The translations under genes were made by a program, and so were the position numbers. A stretch of DNA of 64,000 nucleotides from Streptomyces paludis (GTDB taxonomy: Bacteria > Actinomycetota > Actinomycetes > Streptomycetales > Streptomycetaceae), in assembly GCF_003344965.1 (NCBI RefSeq), contig NZ_CP031194.1, positions 6,882,001 to 6,946,000 on the forward strand, read 5' to 3'. A model generated the notes under the pieces. The model was not told the DNA's origin and ran no database searches. It saw only the letters and a program-made list of their open reading frames with translations. Positions 54,113 to 63,684 of this stretch are shown piece by piece (position 1 is the first letter of the stretch; each line of letters opens with the position of its first letter).

Positions 54113-55183
54113 TCAAACGCTCCGGCGCGCGAGCACCTCCGCCAGGTCGTACCCCACCGGCTCCGCCAACTGCGCGTACGTACAGCTCTCCGGCGTACGG
54201 TCCGGACGCCACCGGCGGAACTGCGTGGTGTGCCGGAACCGGTCGCCCTCCATATGGTCGTACGCCACCTCGCACACCCGCTCCGGCCGCAGCGCGAGCC
54301 AGGACAGGTCCTTCGTGCCCGACCAGCGGCTCGGCGCGCCCGGCAGCCGGGCGCTCTCGTGCGCGGACTCCTCCGACCAGGCCGCCCAGGGGTGGCCCGC
54401 CGCCGTCTCCATCCGCAGCGGGGCCAGCTCCTCGGCCAGCTCGGCCCGGCGGCGCAGGGAGAAGGCCGCGCACACCCCGACATGCTGGAGGACACCGGCG
54501 GAGTCGTACAGCCCCAGCAGCAGAGACCCCACCACGGGACCGCTCTTGTGCGGGCGGTACCCGGCGACGACCGCGTCCGCCGTCCGCTCGTGCTTGATCT
54601 TGTACATCGACCGGGTGTCCGGGCGGTACGGCAGATCCAGCGGCTTGGCGACCACCCCGTCGAGCCCGGCGCCCTCGTACCGCTCGAACCACACCGCCGC
54701 CAGCGCCGGGTCCGTGGTGGCGGGCGCGAGATGGACCGGCGGCCGGACGCCCGTCAGCGCCGCCTCCAGCGCCTCCCGGCGCCGTACCTGCGGGAGATCG
54801 AGCAGCGAGGCGTCCCCGAGGGCGAGCAGATCGAACGCGACGAAGCTGGCCGGCGTGCTGACGGCCAGCAGCTCCACCCGGGACTTCGCCGGATGGATCC
54901 GCTCGCTCAGCCGGTCGAAGTCCAGCCGGTCGCCGTGGACGACCACGATCTCGCCGTCCACCACACACCGCTCGGGCAGCTCGGCGCGCAGGGCCGTGAC
55001 CAGCTCGGGGAAGTAGCGGGCGAGCGACTTCCCCGTCCTGCTGCCGATCACCACCTCGTCGCCGTCCCGGAACACGATCGCCCGGAAACCGTCCCACTTG
55101 GCCTCGTACTGCATCCCCGGCGGGATACCGGCCACGGACTTGGCGAGCATGGGTTTCACGGGAGGCATGACCGGAAGATCCAT
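54113..55183 (-). CDS. ATP-dependent DNA ligase (LigC-like)
   Basis: 356 aa nucleotidyltransferase-type ligase. Motif I KWDG with the adenylated lysine K29; VVDGEIVV; motif IV DGVVAK; motif V YKIKHERTADAV; OB-fold tail to the C-terminus. In actinobacteria such stand-alone ligases aid NHEJ or repair. Divergent from a LigD-type polymerase, 75 bp between starts. No Ku gene is in the window. Confidence 0.9.
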   Translation of the reverse strand: MDLPVMPPVKPMLAKSVAGIPPGMQYEAKWDGFRAIVFRDGDEVVIGSRTGKSLARYFPELVTALRAELPERCVVDGEIVVVHGDRLDFDRLSERIHPAKSRVELLAVSTPASFVAFDLLALGDASLLDLPQVRRREALEAALTGVRPPVHLAPATTDPALAAVWFERYEGAGLDGVVAKPLDLPYRPDTRSMYKIKHERTADAVVAGYRPHKSGPVVGSLLLGLYDSAGVLQHVGVCAAFSLRRRAELAEELAPLRMETAAGHPWAAWSEESAHESARLPGAPSRWSGTKDLSWLALRPERVCEVAYDHMEGDRFRHTTQFRRWRPDRTPESCTYAQLAEPVGYDLAEVLARRSV

Positions 55184-55245
55184 GCCCCCGATTGTCCCCG
55201 GGACCGCCGCCGCGCGCCCGATATGCGCACCGCGCCCACCCGGCC

Positions 55246-55251
55246 TAGCGT
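55246..55251 (+). promoter_or_regulatory. -10 box of leaderless polymerase gene
   Basis: TAGCGT ends 7 bp before the ATG at 55259. Streptomyces TAnnnT -10 to start spacing like this implies a leaderless mRNA. Confidence 0.5.
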
Positions 55252-55258
55252 GGCCCCC

Positions 55259-56281
55259 ATGGGATCGGGAGCGGGTCAGGCGGTGGAGCTGGAGGCGGAC
55301 GGCCGGACCGTACGGCTGTCCAGCCCCGACAAGGTCTACTTTCCGGCGCGCGGCTTCACCAAGCTGGATGTCGCGCGCTACTACCTCGCCGTCGCGCCCG
55401 GCATCACCCGCGCCCTGCGCGACCGGCCCACCACCCTCGAACGCTTCCCGGACGGTGTCGAGGGCGAGTCCTTCTTCCAGAAACGCGCGCCCAAGAACCT
55501 GCCCGACTGGATCCCCACCGCCCGTATCGACTTCCCCAGCGGCCGGTCCGCCGACGAGATCTGCCCCACCGAGCCCGCCGCCGTCCTCTGGGCCGCGAAC
55601 CTCGGCTGCCTCACCTTCCACCCCTGGCCGGTCCGCGGCGACCGCACCGACCACCCCGACGAACTGCGCATCGACCTCGACCCCCAGCCCGGCACCGACT
55701 TCGCCGACGCCGTCAGGGCCGCCCACGAACTCCACGCCTTCCTGGACGAACTGGGCCTGACCGGCTGGCCCAAAACCTCCGGCGGCCGGGGCCTGCACGT
55801 CTTCGTCCCCATCGAACCGCGCTGGACCTTCACCGAGGTACGCCGCTGCGCCATCACCGTCGGCCGCGAACTGGAGCGCCGTATGCCGGGCCGGGTCACC
55901 ACCGCGTGGTGGAAGGAGGAACGCGGCGAACGCATCTTCGTCGACTACAACCAGACCGCCCGCGACCGCACCATCGCCAGCGCCTACTCCATCCGCCCCC
56001 ACCCGCACGCCCCGGTCTCCGCCCCCCTGCGCTGGGACGAACTGGACGAGGTGACCCCACGCGACTTCGACCTGGCCACCATGCCCGTACGCTACGCCGA
56101 ACTCGGCGACGTACACGCGGACATGGACCAGCACCGCCACACCCTGAACGGCCTGCTCGAACTGGCCGACCGCCACGACCACGACCACGGCCCGAGCGAC
56201 ATGCCGTACCCCCCGGACTACCCCAAAATGCCCGGCGAACCCAAACGCGTCCAACCGAGCCGGGCCCGGCACGAGAAGTAA
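55259..56281 (+). CDS. LigD-type DNA primase/polymerase (PolDom)
   Basis: 340 aa archaeo-eukaryotic primase-like polymerase domain of LigD, here separate from ligase and nuclease domains. Catalytic acids DLDP; GGRGLHVFVPI active-site His; FVDYNQTARDRTIASAYSIR and the third acid region. It fills gaps and adds ribonucleotides at breaks in characterised LigD enzymes. Divergent ligase 54113-55183 would be its partner. Confidence 0.9.
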   Translation: MGSGAGQAVELEADGRTVRLSSPDKVYFPARGFTKLDVARYYLAVAPGITRALRDRPTTLERFPDGVEGESFFQKRAPKNLPDWIPTARIDFPSGRSADEICPTEPAAVLWAANLGCLTFHPWPVRGDRTDHPDELRIDLDPQPGTDFADAVRAAHELHAFLDELGLTGWPKTSGGRGLHVFVPIEPRWTFTEVRRCAITVGRELERRMPGRVTTAWWKEERGERIFVDYNQTARDRTIASAYSIRPHPHAPVSAPLRWDELDEVTPRDFDLATMPVRYAELGDVHADMDQHRHTLNGLLELADRHDHDHGPSDMPYPPDYPKMPGEPKRVQPSRARHEK

Positions 56282-56300
56282 CCGCGGTACGGGAGACGGC

Positions 56301-56337
56301 ACTCCGCCCCGCCGGACGGGAGCCGGCGGGGCGGAGT
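56301..56337. terminator. Bidirectional terminator
   Basis: Perfect 15-bp arms, 56301-56315 and 56323-56337, around ACGGGAG. Between convergent polymerase and DUF1080 genes. Confidence 0.85.
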
Positions 56338-56378
56338 TCATCCCTTGGGCCGGGTAACCGGCCGTCCGGGGAAGGCGG

Positions 56379-58640
56379 TTACAGCTCCTTGATGCGGATG
56401 TTGCGGTAGGAGATGACGTCCGTTGTGCCGTGGACCTGGAGGCCGATGTAGCCGGTGGCGTAGCGGCGGCCGTCGGTGCCTGGGTCGCCGGCTCGGGCGG
56501 GGTAGAAGTCCTGGCCGCCGAAGTTGTCGAACTCGTTGATCAGGACGCCGTTGCGCAGGATCTCGTAGTGCTGGTCGACCACGCGGATCTCGTAGTCGTT
56601 CCAGGTGCCCTTCGGGGTGACTCCGGCGCCGCCGAGGCCGACGCGGTCGAAGCCGTAGATGGAGCCGGTCTTGTACAGGTCGCCGTCCGGCCGGTCGAGG
56701 ATCTGGATCTCATGGCCGTAGTTGATGGCGACCCACTCGGGCCGGGACTCCTCCGGGTGGTTGTGGACGTACGGGAAGCGGACGAAGACACCGGCGTTGG
56801 CGTTGCCGTTGCCCGGGGCGTCGTCGCGGAACTGGAGCTTCAGCGAGAAGTCCCCGTACTTGCGCTGCGGGAACCAGAGCATGCCCATGCCGGCGACCGT
56901 ACTGCTACTGGTGATCGCGCCGTCGCCGGAGAGGGCGAAGCTGCCGCCGCCGACCTGTGCCCACTTGCCGAGGGAGGCGGCCGAGCCGTCGAAGAGATCG
57001 CGGTAGCCCTCGGTCTGGCCCGGGGTGCCGATCCGGGAGTCCCGGGCGGCCTCGGCGATCCTCGCGTGCTCGCGCTCGTCGATGACGTTGTCGGTGAGGA
57101 GCTTGTCGAGCACCGCGTCGACGTGCTTGAGGAAGAGGGCCTGTGAGGTCCACTCGCGCTCGTCCTCGATCAGCTCGTTTATCGTGCACCGGTTACGGGT
57201 CAGCCGGTTGGGCACGCCCGTGTCGACCGTACCGACGAAGACCGTCAACCGCTCGTCGAACTCAGGGCAGTTGGGGGCCGGGACGCCGCCGCTCTGGGCG
57301 ATCGTGAACGACACCTGCTGGGCCGGCGAGGTGTTGCCCGCCTTGTCCGTCGCCCGGTAGGAGAGGGTGTGGAAGCCGACCCGGTCGACGATGACCGGCG
57401 CGGTGTAGGCGAGATACGGGCCGGCGTCGAGGGAGTACTCGATCCGGTCCACGCCCGACTCGGTGTCGGTTGCCGTGAGGGTCACCCGGGCGCTGGTGAG
57501 ATACGCGCCGTTGGCGTTCTTGTCGCCCGTCACCACCGCGCCGGTGACCGGCGGTGTGGTGTCCTTCACCGGCGGGGCGACCACGGTGAAGGAGACGGAC
57601 TTCTCGGCGGCCATGTTGCCCGCGCGGTCGGTGGCGCGGTAGCGGACGGTGTGTGCGCCGAGCGCGTGGACCATCACCGGCGCGGTGTACGGCTGCCAGG
57701 CACCGGAGGCGCCGAGCGCGTACTCGATGGTGTTGACGCCCGAGCCGGTGTCCGACGCGGTGACGGTGACCGTGGCCATCGACAGATAGTTCCCCGCGCC
57801 GTCCCGCTCGCCGCTCACCGTCGCCGAGGTCTCCGGCGGCGCGGTGTCGTCGGTGGGCGGGGCGACCACGGTGAAGGAGACGGACTTCTCCGCCGCCGTG
57901 TTGCCCGCCCGGTCGGTCGCGCGGTAGCGGACGGTGTGCTCGCCGACCTGGTCGACCACCACGGGGTTGATGTAGGGCTGCCACGGCCCGTCGGCCCCGA
58001 GCGCGTACTCGGTGGTCGCCACACCGGAACCGGCGTCGGACGCCGACACGGTCACCGTCGCGGAGCCCACGTACGCGCCGTCGGCGTTCCGCTGGCCGGT
58101 GACCGCGGCCGAGGTCTCCGGCGCCTCGGTGTCGTCCCCGCCGCCCGCCTCGGTCACGGTGAGCGTGCCCGTCATCAGGCCGTGGCCCGGGATGACGCAG
58201 TGGTAGCGGTAGGTGCCCGGGGTCAGGGTGACCTCGGTGGTGTACTTGCCGCCGTTGCTGTCACCGGGGTTGGCCAGGATGTTCAGCTGGACGTCGTTGT
58301 TGTACCGCGGATCGGACACATCGAAGGTCAGTGTGTGCGGCATCCCGAGGGTGTTGCCGGTGGCCACGCTGTTCTCGAAGACGATTGTCGCGGGACCGGC
58401 CTCGGCCGTGGTGGGGAAGGTGAGATAGTGGTCGATGGAGTCACCGGCGGTCCAGGTGAGCACCTGCGCGGCGGCCGTCGCCCGGTCCTCGGCGCCGCTC
58501 GCGGTCCCGCCCGTACCGTCGCCGGTACGGCCGTACGCCGCCGTCGAGGTCAGCCCGAGCAGCAGCACCAGTGTGCCCACCAGCGCCGTCCACAGGCGCA
58601 CCGCCCGGAGCCGGTACGGATCCCTCACGCGCTGTCTCAC
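56379..58640 (-). CDS. Secreted cupredoxin / Ig-like repeats / DUF1080 protein
   Basis: 753 aa. An N-terminal signal/TM segment (about 14-36) is followed by a cupredoxin with complete type-1 copper ligands (H102, C148, H153, M156 in YHCVIPGHGLM). Three near-identical beta-sandwich repeats of about 95 aa (about 176-465; ATDRAGN, SVSFTVVAPP) come next, then a 70-residue linker and a C-terminal DUF1080/3-keto-disaccharide hydrolase-type lectin-like domain (about 560-753; DRPDGDLYKTGSIYGFD). The GTG start overlaps the PQQ gene stop (GTGA). I infer an electron-carrying, carbohydrate-binding enzyme at the cell surface. Confidence 0.8.
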   Translation of the reverse strand: MRQRVRDPYRLRAVRLWTALVGTLVLLLGLTSTAAYGRTGDGTGGTASGAEDRATAAAQVLTWTAGDSIDHYLTFPTTAEAGPATIVFENSVATGNTLGMPHTLTFDVSDPRYNNDVQLNILANPGDSNGGKYTTEVTLTPGTYRYHCVIPGHGLMTGTLTVTEAGGGDDTEAPETSAAVTGQRNADGAYVGSATVTVSASDAGSGVATTEYALGADGPWQPYINPVVVDQVGEHTVRYRATDRAGNTAAEKSVSFTVVAPPTDDTAPPETSATVSGERDGAGNYLSMATVTVTASDTGSGVNTIEYALGASGAWQPYTAPVMVHALGAHTVRYRATDRAGNMAAEKSVSFTVVAPPVKDTTPPVTGAVVTGDKNANGAYLTSARVTLTATDTESGVDRIEYSLDAGPYLAYTAPVIVDRVGFHTLSYRATDKAGNTSPAQQVSFTIAQSGGVPAPNCPEFDERLTVFVGTVDTGVPNRLTRNRCTINELIEDEREWTSQALFLKHVDAVLDKLLTDNVIDEREHARIAEAARDSRIGTPGQTEGYRDLFDGSAASLGKWAQVGGGSFALSGDGAITSSSTVAGMGMLWFPQRKYGDFSLKLQFRDDAPGNGNANAGVFVRFPYVHNHPEESRPEWVAINYGHEIQILDRPDGDLYKTGSIYGFDRVGLGGAGVTPKGTWNDYEIRVVDQHYEILRNGVLINEFDNFGGQDFYPARAGDPGTDGRRYATGYIGLQVHGTTDVISYRNIRIKEL

Positions 58641-61123
58641 TGTGCCGCCTTTCTGACCAGGTCCTTGGCCGCCGGGGTCGGCGCGCCGCCCTTGAACGTC
58701 ACACGCCACAGCGCGGACTGCGAGTCGGAGTTGAAGAAGCCGCGCCCGTAGTCGAGGACGTAGAGCGAGCCGTCCGGGGCGAACTTCCAGTCCATCAGAT
58801 TGCGGATCCCGCCCTGGCCGACCGGGATGATCCTCTTCAGTGTGTCGGCGGAGGTGGGCAGCCCGCCCTTCGCCAGGGTCTTCGGGTCCATCAGCACCGC
58901 GTGGCGCGGATTGTCCGCGTCGTAGAAGTCACCGATGAACCACTTGCCGTCCCAGTACTCGGGCCACTTGTCGGCGCTGTTGCTGTTCGGGTCGTAGCGG
59001 TAGAGCGGGCCGTCCATGGCCGCCTGGCCGCCGCCCTTGAGCCACGGCAGCAGGAAGGTGCCCTGGTCGGCGCGGTAGCTGGGGACACCGTTGGCGTCGC
59101 GCGGGAAGTCCGGACCGCCGCCCTGCGGCGAGTACCAGATATTGGTGGGGGTGACCGGCGGCAGATTCACCAGGCCGTTGTTGTTGGGGGACTCGTTCTT
59201 CGGCGCGGCGCAGTCGTACCAGCCGAGCGGCCGGGTCGGATCGGGCAGATTACGGTCCCGGTAGGGCTGGTTGTTGCCCATGCAGAACGGCCAGCCGAAG
59301 TTGCCCGGCTTGGTGATCGCCGCGAACGACTCGTACTTCGCCGGGCCCCAGGTGGTGGACGGGGAGCCCGCGTCGGGGCCGACCCAGCCCGCGTACAGGG
59401 TGTCGGTCTGCTTGTCGATCGAGATCCGGGACGGGTTGCGTACGCCCATCACATAGATCTCGCCGCGGGTCTTGCCACCGCCCTCGGCCTGCTCCTTGCC
59501 CGTGAAGAGGTTGCCCTCGGGCAGGGTGGCGGTGCCGTCCTGCTCCGGGTGGATGCGCAGGATCTTCCCGTTGAGGTTGTTGGTGTTGCCCGAGGTGCGG
59601 CGGGCGTCGGCGAACGAGACGCCCTTGTAGGCCGGCACCGGGTTGTTGCCGGAGTAACCGTCGCTGAATTGAGACGAGTTGTTGTCACCGGTCGCGATGT
59701 ACAGGTTGCCCTTCGAGTCGAAGGCCATACCGCCGCCGGAGTGGCAGCAACTGTGCACCTGTACGGGCCACTTCAGCAGGACCTTCTCGGAGGTGAGGTC
59801 CAGCCGGTTGGTCGTACGGTTCAGGGTGAAGCGGGAGACGCGCCGTTCGGCGATCCGCTTGTCGCGGTCGAGCCCGGTGTGCGGGGTGTAGTGGAGATAG
59901 ACCCAGCCGTTGGAGGTGAAGGCGGGGTCCAGCTCGATACCGAGCAACCCCTCCTCGACCTTGACCAGTTCGCCGCCGCCGCCCTTGTTGCCGAAGACCG
60001 TCAGGGCGCCGGCGAGCGTCACCGCCTTGGTCCGCGGGTCGTAGACATGGATCTGGCCGAGCCCCTTGCCGATGTCCGGGTCGTCCCAGTCGGTGATCAC
60101 CGGGGCGCCGCCGGCGCCGCCGCCGCGGCCGATGTAGAGCACCCGGCCGTCGGGCGCGGTGACCAGTCCGTGCGGTTCGCCGATCTGGTCCTGCTGCCCC
60201 GGCTGGTTGGGCTGAGTGACGCGCTCCGCCCGGTAGTTGGCGTCGATGGTGGCCTTGCAGTCGGCGGCGGAGACCCGGGTGGTCCACTGGAGGGCGCCGC
60301 GCAGATGGGCGCGGAAGTCGGTCTCCGCGTACGAGTCGGCCGTACCGCCCATGGCGGTGTAGAAGGACCGGCCGCCGTCGTAGTCACGGCACCAGGAGAC
60401 GGGGTGGTCGACCCCGTTGGCCCCGGTGCCGGGTTTGTAGGTGGTCTCCCTGACCCGGGCGACGGTGTGCACCGAACCGGACGGGTTCTGCGACCAGTTG
60501 AACCACTTGTCGGAGCGCTTCCACTCCTGCGGGAGGCTCTTGGTGGCCGGGTGGACGCGGTCACCGACCTCGACCGTCGCGCGCTGGACGGTGCTGGGGG
60601 CGCCGGTCGGCCGGGCGCCGATCAGCCCGGTGAACCAGTCGGAGTACGGCTCGGTCCTGGCCGCCTCGTGGAGACCGAGGAAGCCGCCGCCGGCCTTCAC
60701 ATACGACTCCAGCCCCGCTTCCTGCGCCGGGTCGAGCACATCGCCGCCGCCGGTGAGGAAGACGATCGCGTTGTAGCCGCTGAGCCTGCTCGCGTTGGTG
60801 AAGACCGCGGGGTTGGCCGTGGCCTCCGTCGTGAACCGGCCGGCGAGCGGACCCGTCAGCCCGATCGACTCGATGGCCTCGATCCCCGCGTCGACGACCG
60901 GCGACTCCTCGGAGGCGGAGGCGTGGAAGACAAGGACCTTGACGTTCTCGCCGCCGGGCGGCGAGGCGATGGACAACGTTGTCGAGGCTGTTCTCGGGGA
61001 CGGATCGGCGGTGGCGGCCGTGCCGCCGAGCAGGGACGCCGCCATGGTGCCGGCCACCAGGGCCGCGGCTGTCGCCCGTCTGGACCGAGGCGATCCCGAC
61101 CGGTGATGTGGTGTGCGCTGCAT
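58637..61123 (-). CDS. Secreted ThuA–PQQ sugar dehydrogenase fusion
   Basis: 828 aa. Signal peptide (about 1-40) ending ATADP; ThuA-like domain (about 60-290; VKVLVFHASA, ESYVKAGGGFLGLHEAARTE, and HPVSWCRDYDGGRSFY); then a soluble PQQ-dependent sugar dehydrogenase beta-propeller (about 310-820; EPHGLVTAPDGRVLYIGRG, HSCCHSGGGMAFDSKGNLYI, ATGDNNS). ThuA proteins take part in keto-sugar metabolism. ATG 61123; an in-frame start at 61219 lacks a site. Promoter candidate at 61191-61219. First gene of a two-gene operon with the cupredoxin-DUF1080 gene. Confidence 0.83.
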   Translation of the reverse strand: MQRTPHHRSGSPRSRRATAAALVAGTMAASLLGGTAATADPSPRTASTTLSIASPPGGENVKVLVFHASASEESPVVDAGIEAIESIGLTGPLAGRFTTEATANPAVFTNASRLSGYNAIVFLTGGGDVLDPAQEAGLESYVKAGGGFLGLHEAARTEPYSDWFTGLIGARPTGAPSTVQRATVEVGDRVHPATKSLPQEWKRSDKWFNWSQNPSGSVHTVARVRETTYKPGTGANGVDHPVSWCRDYDGGRSFYTAMGGTADSYAETDFRAHLRGALQWTTRVSAADCKATIDANYRAERVTQPNQPGQQDQIGEPHGLVTAPDGRVLYIGRGGGAGGAPVITDWDDPDIGKGLGQIHVYDPRTKAVTLAGALTVFGNKGGGGELVKVEEGLLGIELDPAFTSNGWVYLHYTPHTGLDRDKRIAERRVSRFTLNRTTNRLDLTSEKVLLKWPVQVHSCCHSGGGMAFDSKGNLYIATGDNNSSQFSDGYSGNNPVPAYKGVSFADARRTSGNTNNLNGKILRIHPEQDGTATLPEGNLFTGKEQAEGGGKTRGEIYVMGVRNPSRISIDKQTDTLYAGWVGPDAGSPSTTWGPAKYESFAAITKPGNFGWPFCMGNNQPYRDRNLPDPTRPLGWYDCAAPKNESPNNNGLVNLPPVTPTNIWYSPQGGGPDFPRDANGVPSYRADQGTFLLPWLKGGGQAAMDGPLYRYDPNSNSADKWPEYWDGKWFIGDFYDADNPRHAVLMDPKTLAKGGLPTSADTLKRIIPVGQGGIRNLMDWKFAPDGSLYVLDYGRGFFNSDSQSALWRVTFKGGAPTPAAKDLVRKAAQ

Positions 61124-61190
61124 GTGTTCACCCACCCCTTCTCTGGCCAAAGAAACGATTGGTTCGGTTGGTTCGGAGCAACAGCGCCTG

Positions 61191-61219
61191 AAGCTAGACC
61201 TCTTTCGCCAACTCGCCAA
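61191..61219 (-). promoter_or_regulatory. Promoter candidate for ThuA–PQQ operon
   Basis: On the minus strand, -35 TTGGCG (61219-61214), 17-bp spacer, -10 TAGCTT (61196-61191). A GGTTCGG direct repeat (61161, 61170) and AAACGATT lie downstream in the leader and could be a regulator site. Confidence 0.5.
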
Positions 61220-61347
61220 TAGATACGACCGGAATCCTCTGAACTTTGTCCTGAGTGTGGAAAAACGGGGATCCCTGGACTACGGTGTCGCCGTCACCGG
61301 GGTCAGCCGCACCCCGTCAACCTCCGCACGAAACCGGGGAGTTCGGC

Positions 61348-62400
61348 ATGGCGATGGACAGGCGGAGCTTCAACCGGCGACTACTGGCGGGAGGCGCGGT
61401 GGCGGCGGCCGGTGCCGGGGCGACATCGTTGTCACTCGCCTCGGCCGCGACCCCCGGGGCGAACGTGGCGACGGCGGCGGACACCCCGCCGAGGACCGCC
61501 CCGGCGGGCGGCCAGGTCCGACGGCTCAGAATGTTCGCCGAGACCCTGCCGAACGGGCAGCTGGGCTACGGCTTCGAACGCGGCAAGGCGTCCATCCCCG
61601 GGCCGCTGATCGAGCTGAACGAGGGCGACACCGTCCACATCGAGTTCGAGAACACCACGACCATCCCCGTCAGCCTCCATGTCCACGGCGTCGACTACGA
61701 CATCGCCAACGACGGCACCCGGATGAGCGGCAGCCATGTCGAGCCCGGCGCCACCCGTACCTACACCTGGCGCACCCACGCCCCGGGCCCCCGCGCCGAC
61801 GGCACCTGGCAGCCGGGCAGCGCCGGTTACTGGCACTACCACGACCATGTCGTCGGCACGGACCACGGCACGGGCGGCATCCGCAGGGGCCTCTACGGCG
61901 GACTCGTCGTGCGCAGGAAGGGCGACATCCTGCCGGACAAGCAGTTCACCATCGTCTTCAACGACATGACGATCAACAACAAACCCGCCGCGGAGAGCCC
62001 CGACTTCGAGGCGACGGTGGGGGACCGGGTGGAGATCATCATGATCACGCACGGCGAGTTCTACCACACGTTCCATATGCACGGTCACCGCTGGGCCGAC
62101 AACCGGACGGGCCTGCTCACCGGCCCCGACGACCCCAGCCGGGTGATCGACAACAAGATCACAGGACCGGCCGACTCCTTCGGCTTCCAGATCATCGCGG
62201 GCGAGCGCGGCGGCGCCGGCGCCTGGATGTACCACTGTCATGTCCAGAGCCACTCCGACATGGGCATGGCCGGCCTTTTCCTGGTCGCCCGGCCGGACGG
62301 CACGATCCCGGGCTACGAGCCCCACCACAGGGCGGCGGGCGGCTCGGCCGATACGGGTACGGCGGACGCGCCGGCCGGCCACGCGGATCACCAGGGCTGA
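61348..62400 (+). CDS. Two-domain (small) laccase
   Basis: 350 aa multicopper oxidase of the Streptomyces small-laccase type. Tat signal: [12 protein letters not shown]. All copper motifs are present: HVHG (111-114), HYHDH (163-167), HTFHMHGH (240-247), [11 protein letters not shown] (295-305). It is active as a trimer and uses phenols, reducing O2 to water. GGGGAG lies 6 bp before ATG 61348; ATG 61354 is a second option. Divergent from the PQQ/cupredoxin operon, which is a plausible electron source. Confidence 0.92.
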   Translation: MAMDRRSFNRRLLAGGAVAAAGAGATSLSLASAATPGANVATAADTPPRTAPAGGQVRRLRMFAETLPNGQLGYGFERGKASIPGPLIELNEGDTVHIEFENTTTIPVSLHVHGVDYDIANDGTRMSGSHVEPGATRTYTWRTHAPGPRADGTWQPGSAGYWHYHDHVVGTDHGTGGIRRGLYGGLVVRRKGDILPDKQFTIVFNDMTINNKPAAESPDFEATVGDRVEIIMITHGEFYHTFHMHGHRWADNRTGLLTGPDDPSRVIDNKITGPADSFGFQIIAGERGGAGAWMYHCHVQSHSDMGMAGLFLVARPDGTIPGYEPHHRAAGGSADTGTADAPAGHADHQG

Positions 62401-62489
62401 GCCGGCGCCCCCGCGCGCCGTACGACGTGCGGCGTACGCTGGAAAGCGGGCCCGGGGGTGGGTCGCACCCAGCCAGGAGGCTGATCAGG

Positions 62490-62876
62490 ATGACGCGCCT
62501 CATGTCCAGGAAAATGATGTGCGTGAACTTCGACGAACCCGACGAGACCCGTCCGTTCGAGGGCGGCATGGGCCGGCTGGACGTCATCGACACGGACAAC
62601 GGGCCGGTCGGCCGCGCGGTCTTCGAGCCGGGCTGGCGCTGGTCCCAGCATGTGAAGCCCATCGCCGGAACGGACAGCTGCGAAGCCGCCCACACCGGCT
62701 ATGTCATCAGCGGCCGGATCAAGATCGTCATGGACGACGGCGACGCGCTGGAGGCGGGCCCCGGCGACTTCGTCTCCGTGGCACCCGGCCATGACGCCTG
62801 GGTGCTCGGCGACACGCCGTGCGTGGTGATCGACTGGGTCGGCTACGGGACGTACGCGAAACCGGCCGGCGCCTGA
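62490..62876 (+). CDS. Cupin-domain protein
   Basis: 128 aa single-domain cupin (GWRWSQHVKPIAG, HTGYVISGRIKIVMDDGD, LEAGPGDFVSVAPGHDAWV). The metal-binding His set is partial: H in SQHV, H in HTGY and H in PGHDA. It follows the laccase by 89 bp in the same direction. The start is ATG 62490, with CAGGAGG 10-16 bp before. May sense or sequester a metal, or act on a small molecule. Confidence 0.8.
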   Translation: MTRLMSRKMMCVNFDEPDETRPFEGGMGRLDVIDTDNGPVGRAVFEPGWRWSQHVKPIAGTDSCEAAHTGYVISGRIKIVMDDGDALEAGPGDFVSVAPGHDAWVLGDTPCVVIDWVGYGTYAKPAGA

Positions 62877-62903
62877 AAGCCGGATGGCCGGGGCTCAGGA
62901 CTA

Positions 62904-63584
62904 CTACGCCGTCGCCTCCCGCAGCGCCCGGCGGCAGAGCGCGTCCGCGCGCCGGGTGGACTCCGGAAGCCGGTAGTCACGGGCGAGGCGCAGCGTGTGC
63001 GCGCAGGCGGTCGCCAGATCGACCCGGTGGCCGACCGAGACGAAGACCGGCTTCACGCCCTCCCGCGTACGCAGCGCCCGCCCCACCTCCTCGCCGTTCT
63101 CGGCCAGCAGCGGCGAGGAGTCGCCACGCCGCGCGCCCGGCGGCTCGTACGAGAAGGTGAACGGGTTCTTCGCCACGCCCAGCGCCGGCAGCCCCGTGAC
63201 CACGCCGAGGTGCGCGGCGAGCCCGAAGCGGCGCGGATGGGCCAGCCCGTAGCCGTCGCAGACCACCAGACCGGGATCCGACCTCAGCGCCGCGAGCGCG
63301 GCCAGGACCGTCGGCAGCTCCCGGAAGGCCAGCAGACCCGGGATGTACGGGAAGGCCACCCGCCCCACGGCGGTGGCCTCCTCGACCACCGCGAGGGTCG
63401 CCGCGTCCAGCACGACCGCCGCCGCCGCGACCATGTCCCGCTCGTCGTCGTACGCCACATCGACGCCGGTCACCAGGCCCGTACCGGGCGGCGGCCCCGG
63501 CTCGTCGTGGACGACCAGACCCCGCAGCTCGTCCTGGACGGCGTGGGCCTCGGCCTCGTCGGCGGGTGTCGCGATCTCTGTCAT
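62904..63584 (-). CDS. nfi: Endonuclease V
   Basis: 226 aa deaminated-base repair endonuclease cutting near hypoxanthine. Active-site residues D42 (GVDVAY), E89 (PYIPGLLAFRE), D110 (DGYGLAHPRR) and K139 (GVAKNPF) are intact. ATG 63584 chosen; an in-frame start at 63686 lacks support. Convergent with the cupin gene. Confidence 0.93.
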   Translation of the reverse strand: MTEIATPADEAEAHAVQDELRGLVVHDEPGPPPGTGLVTGVDVAYDDERDMVAAAAVVLDAATLAVVEEATAVGRVAFPYIPGLLAFRELPTVLAALAALRSDPGLVVCDGYGLAHPRRFGLAAHLGVVTGLPALGVAKNPFTFSYEPPGARRGDSSPLLAENGEEVGRALRTREGVKPVFVSVGHRVDLATACAHTLRLARDYRLPESTRRADALCRRALREATA

Positions 63585-63671
63585 GGTGGCCACAGCGTAG
63601 GCGCGCGGGCCCGCGCGATCCACGCGGGGATCCCCCGGGCATCCATTCACGCGGGCCGCGGACGCGAAGCC

Positions 63672-63677
63672 TAGGCT
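63672..63677 (+). promoter_or_regulatory. -10 box of leaderless YciI-like gene
   Basis: TAGGCT ends 7 bp before ATG 63685, again suggesting a leaderless transcript. Confidence 0.5.
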
Positions 63678-63684
63678 GGTGATC

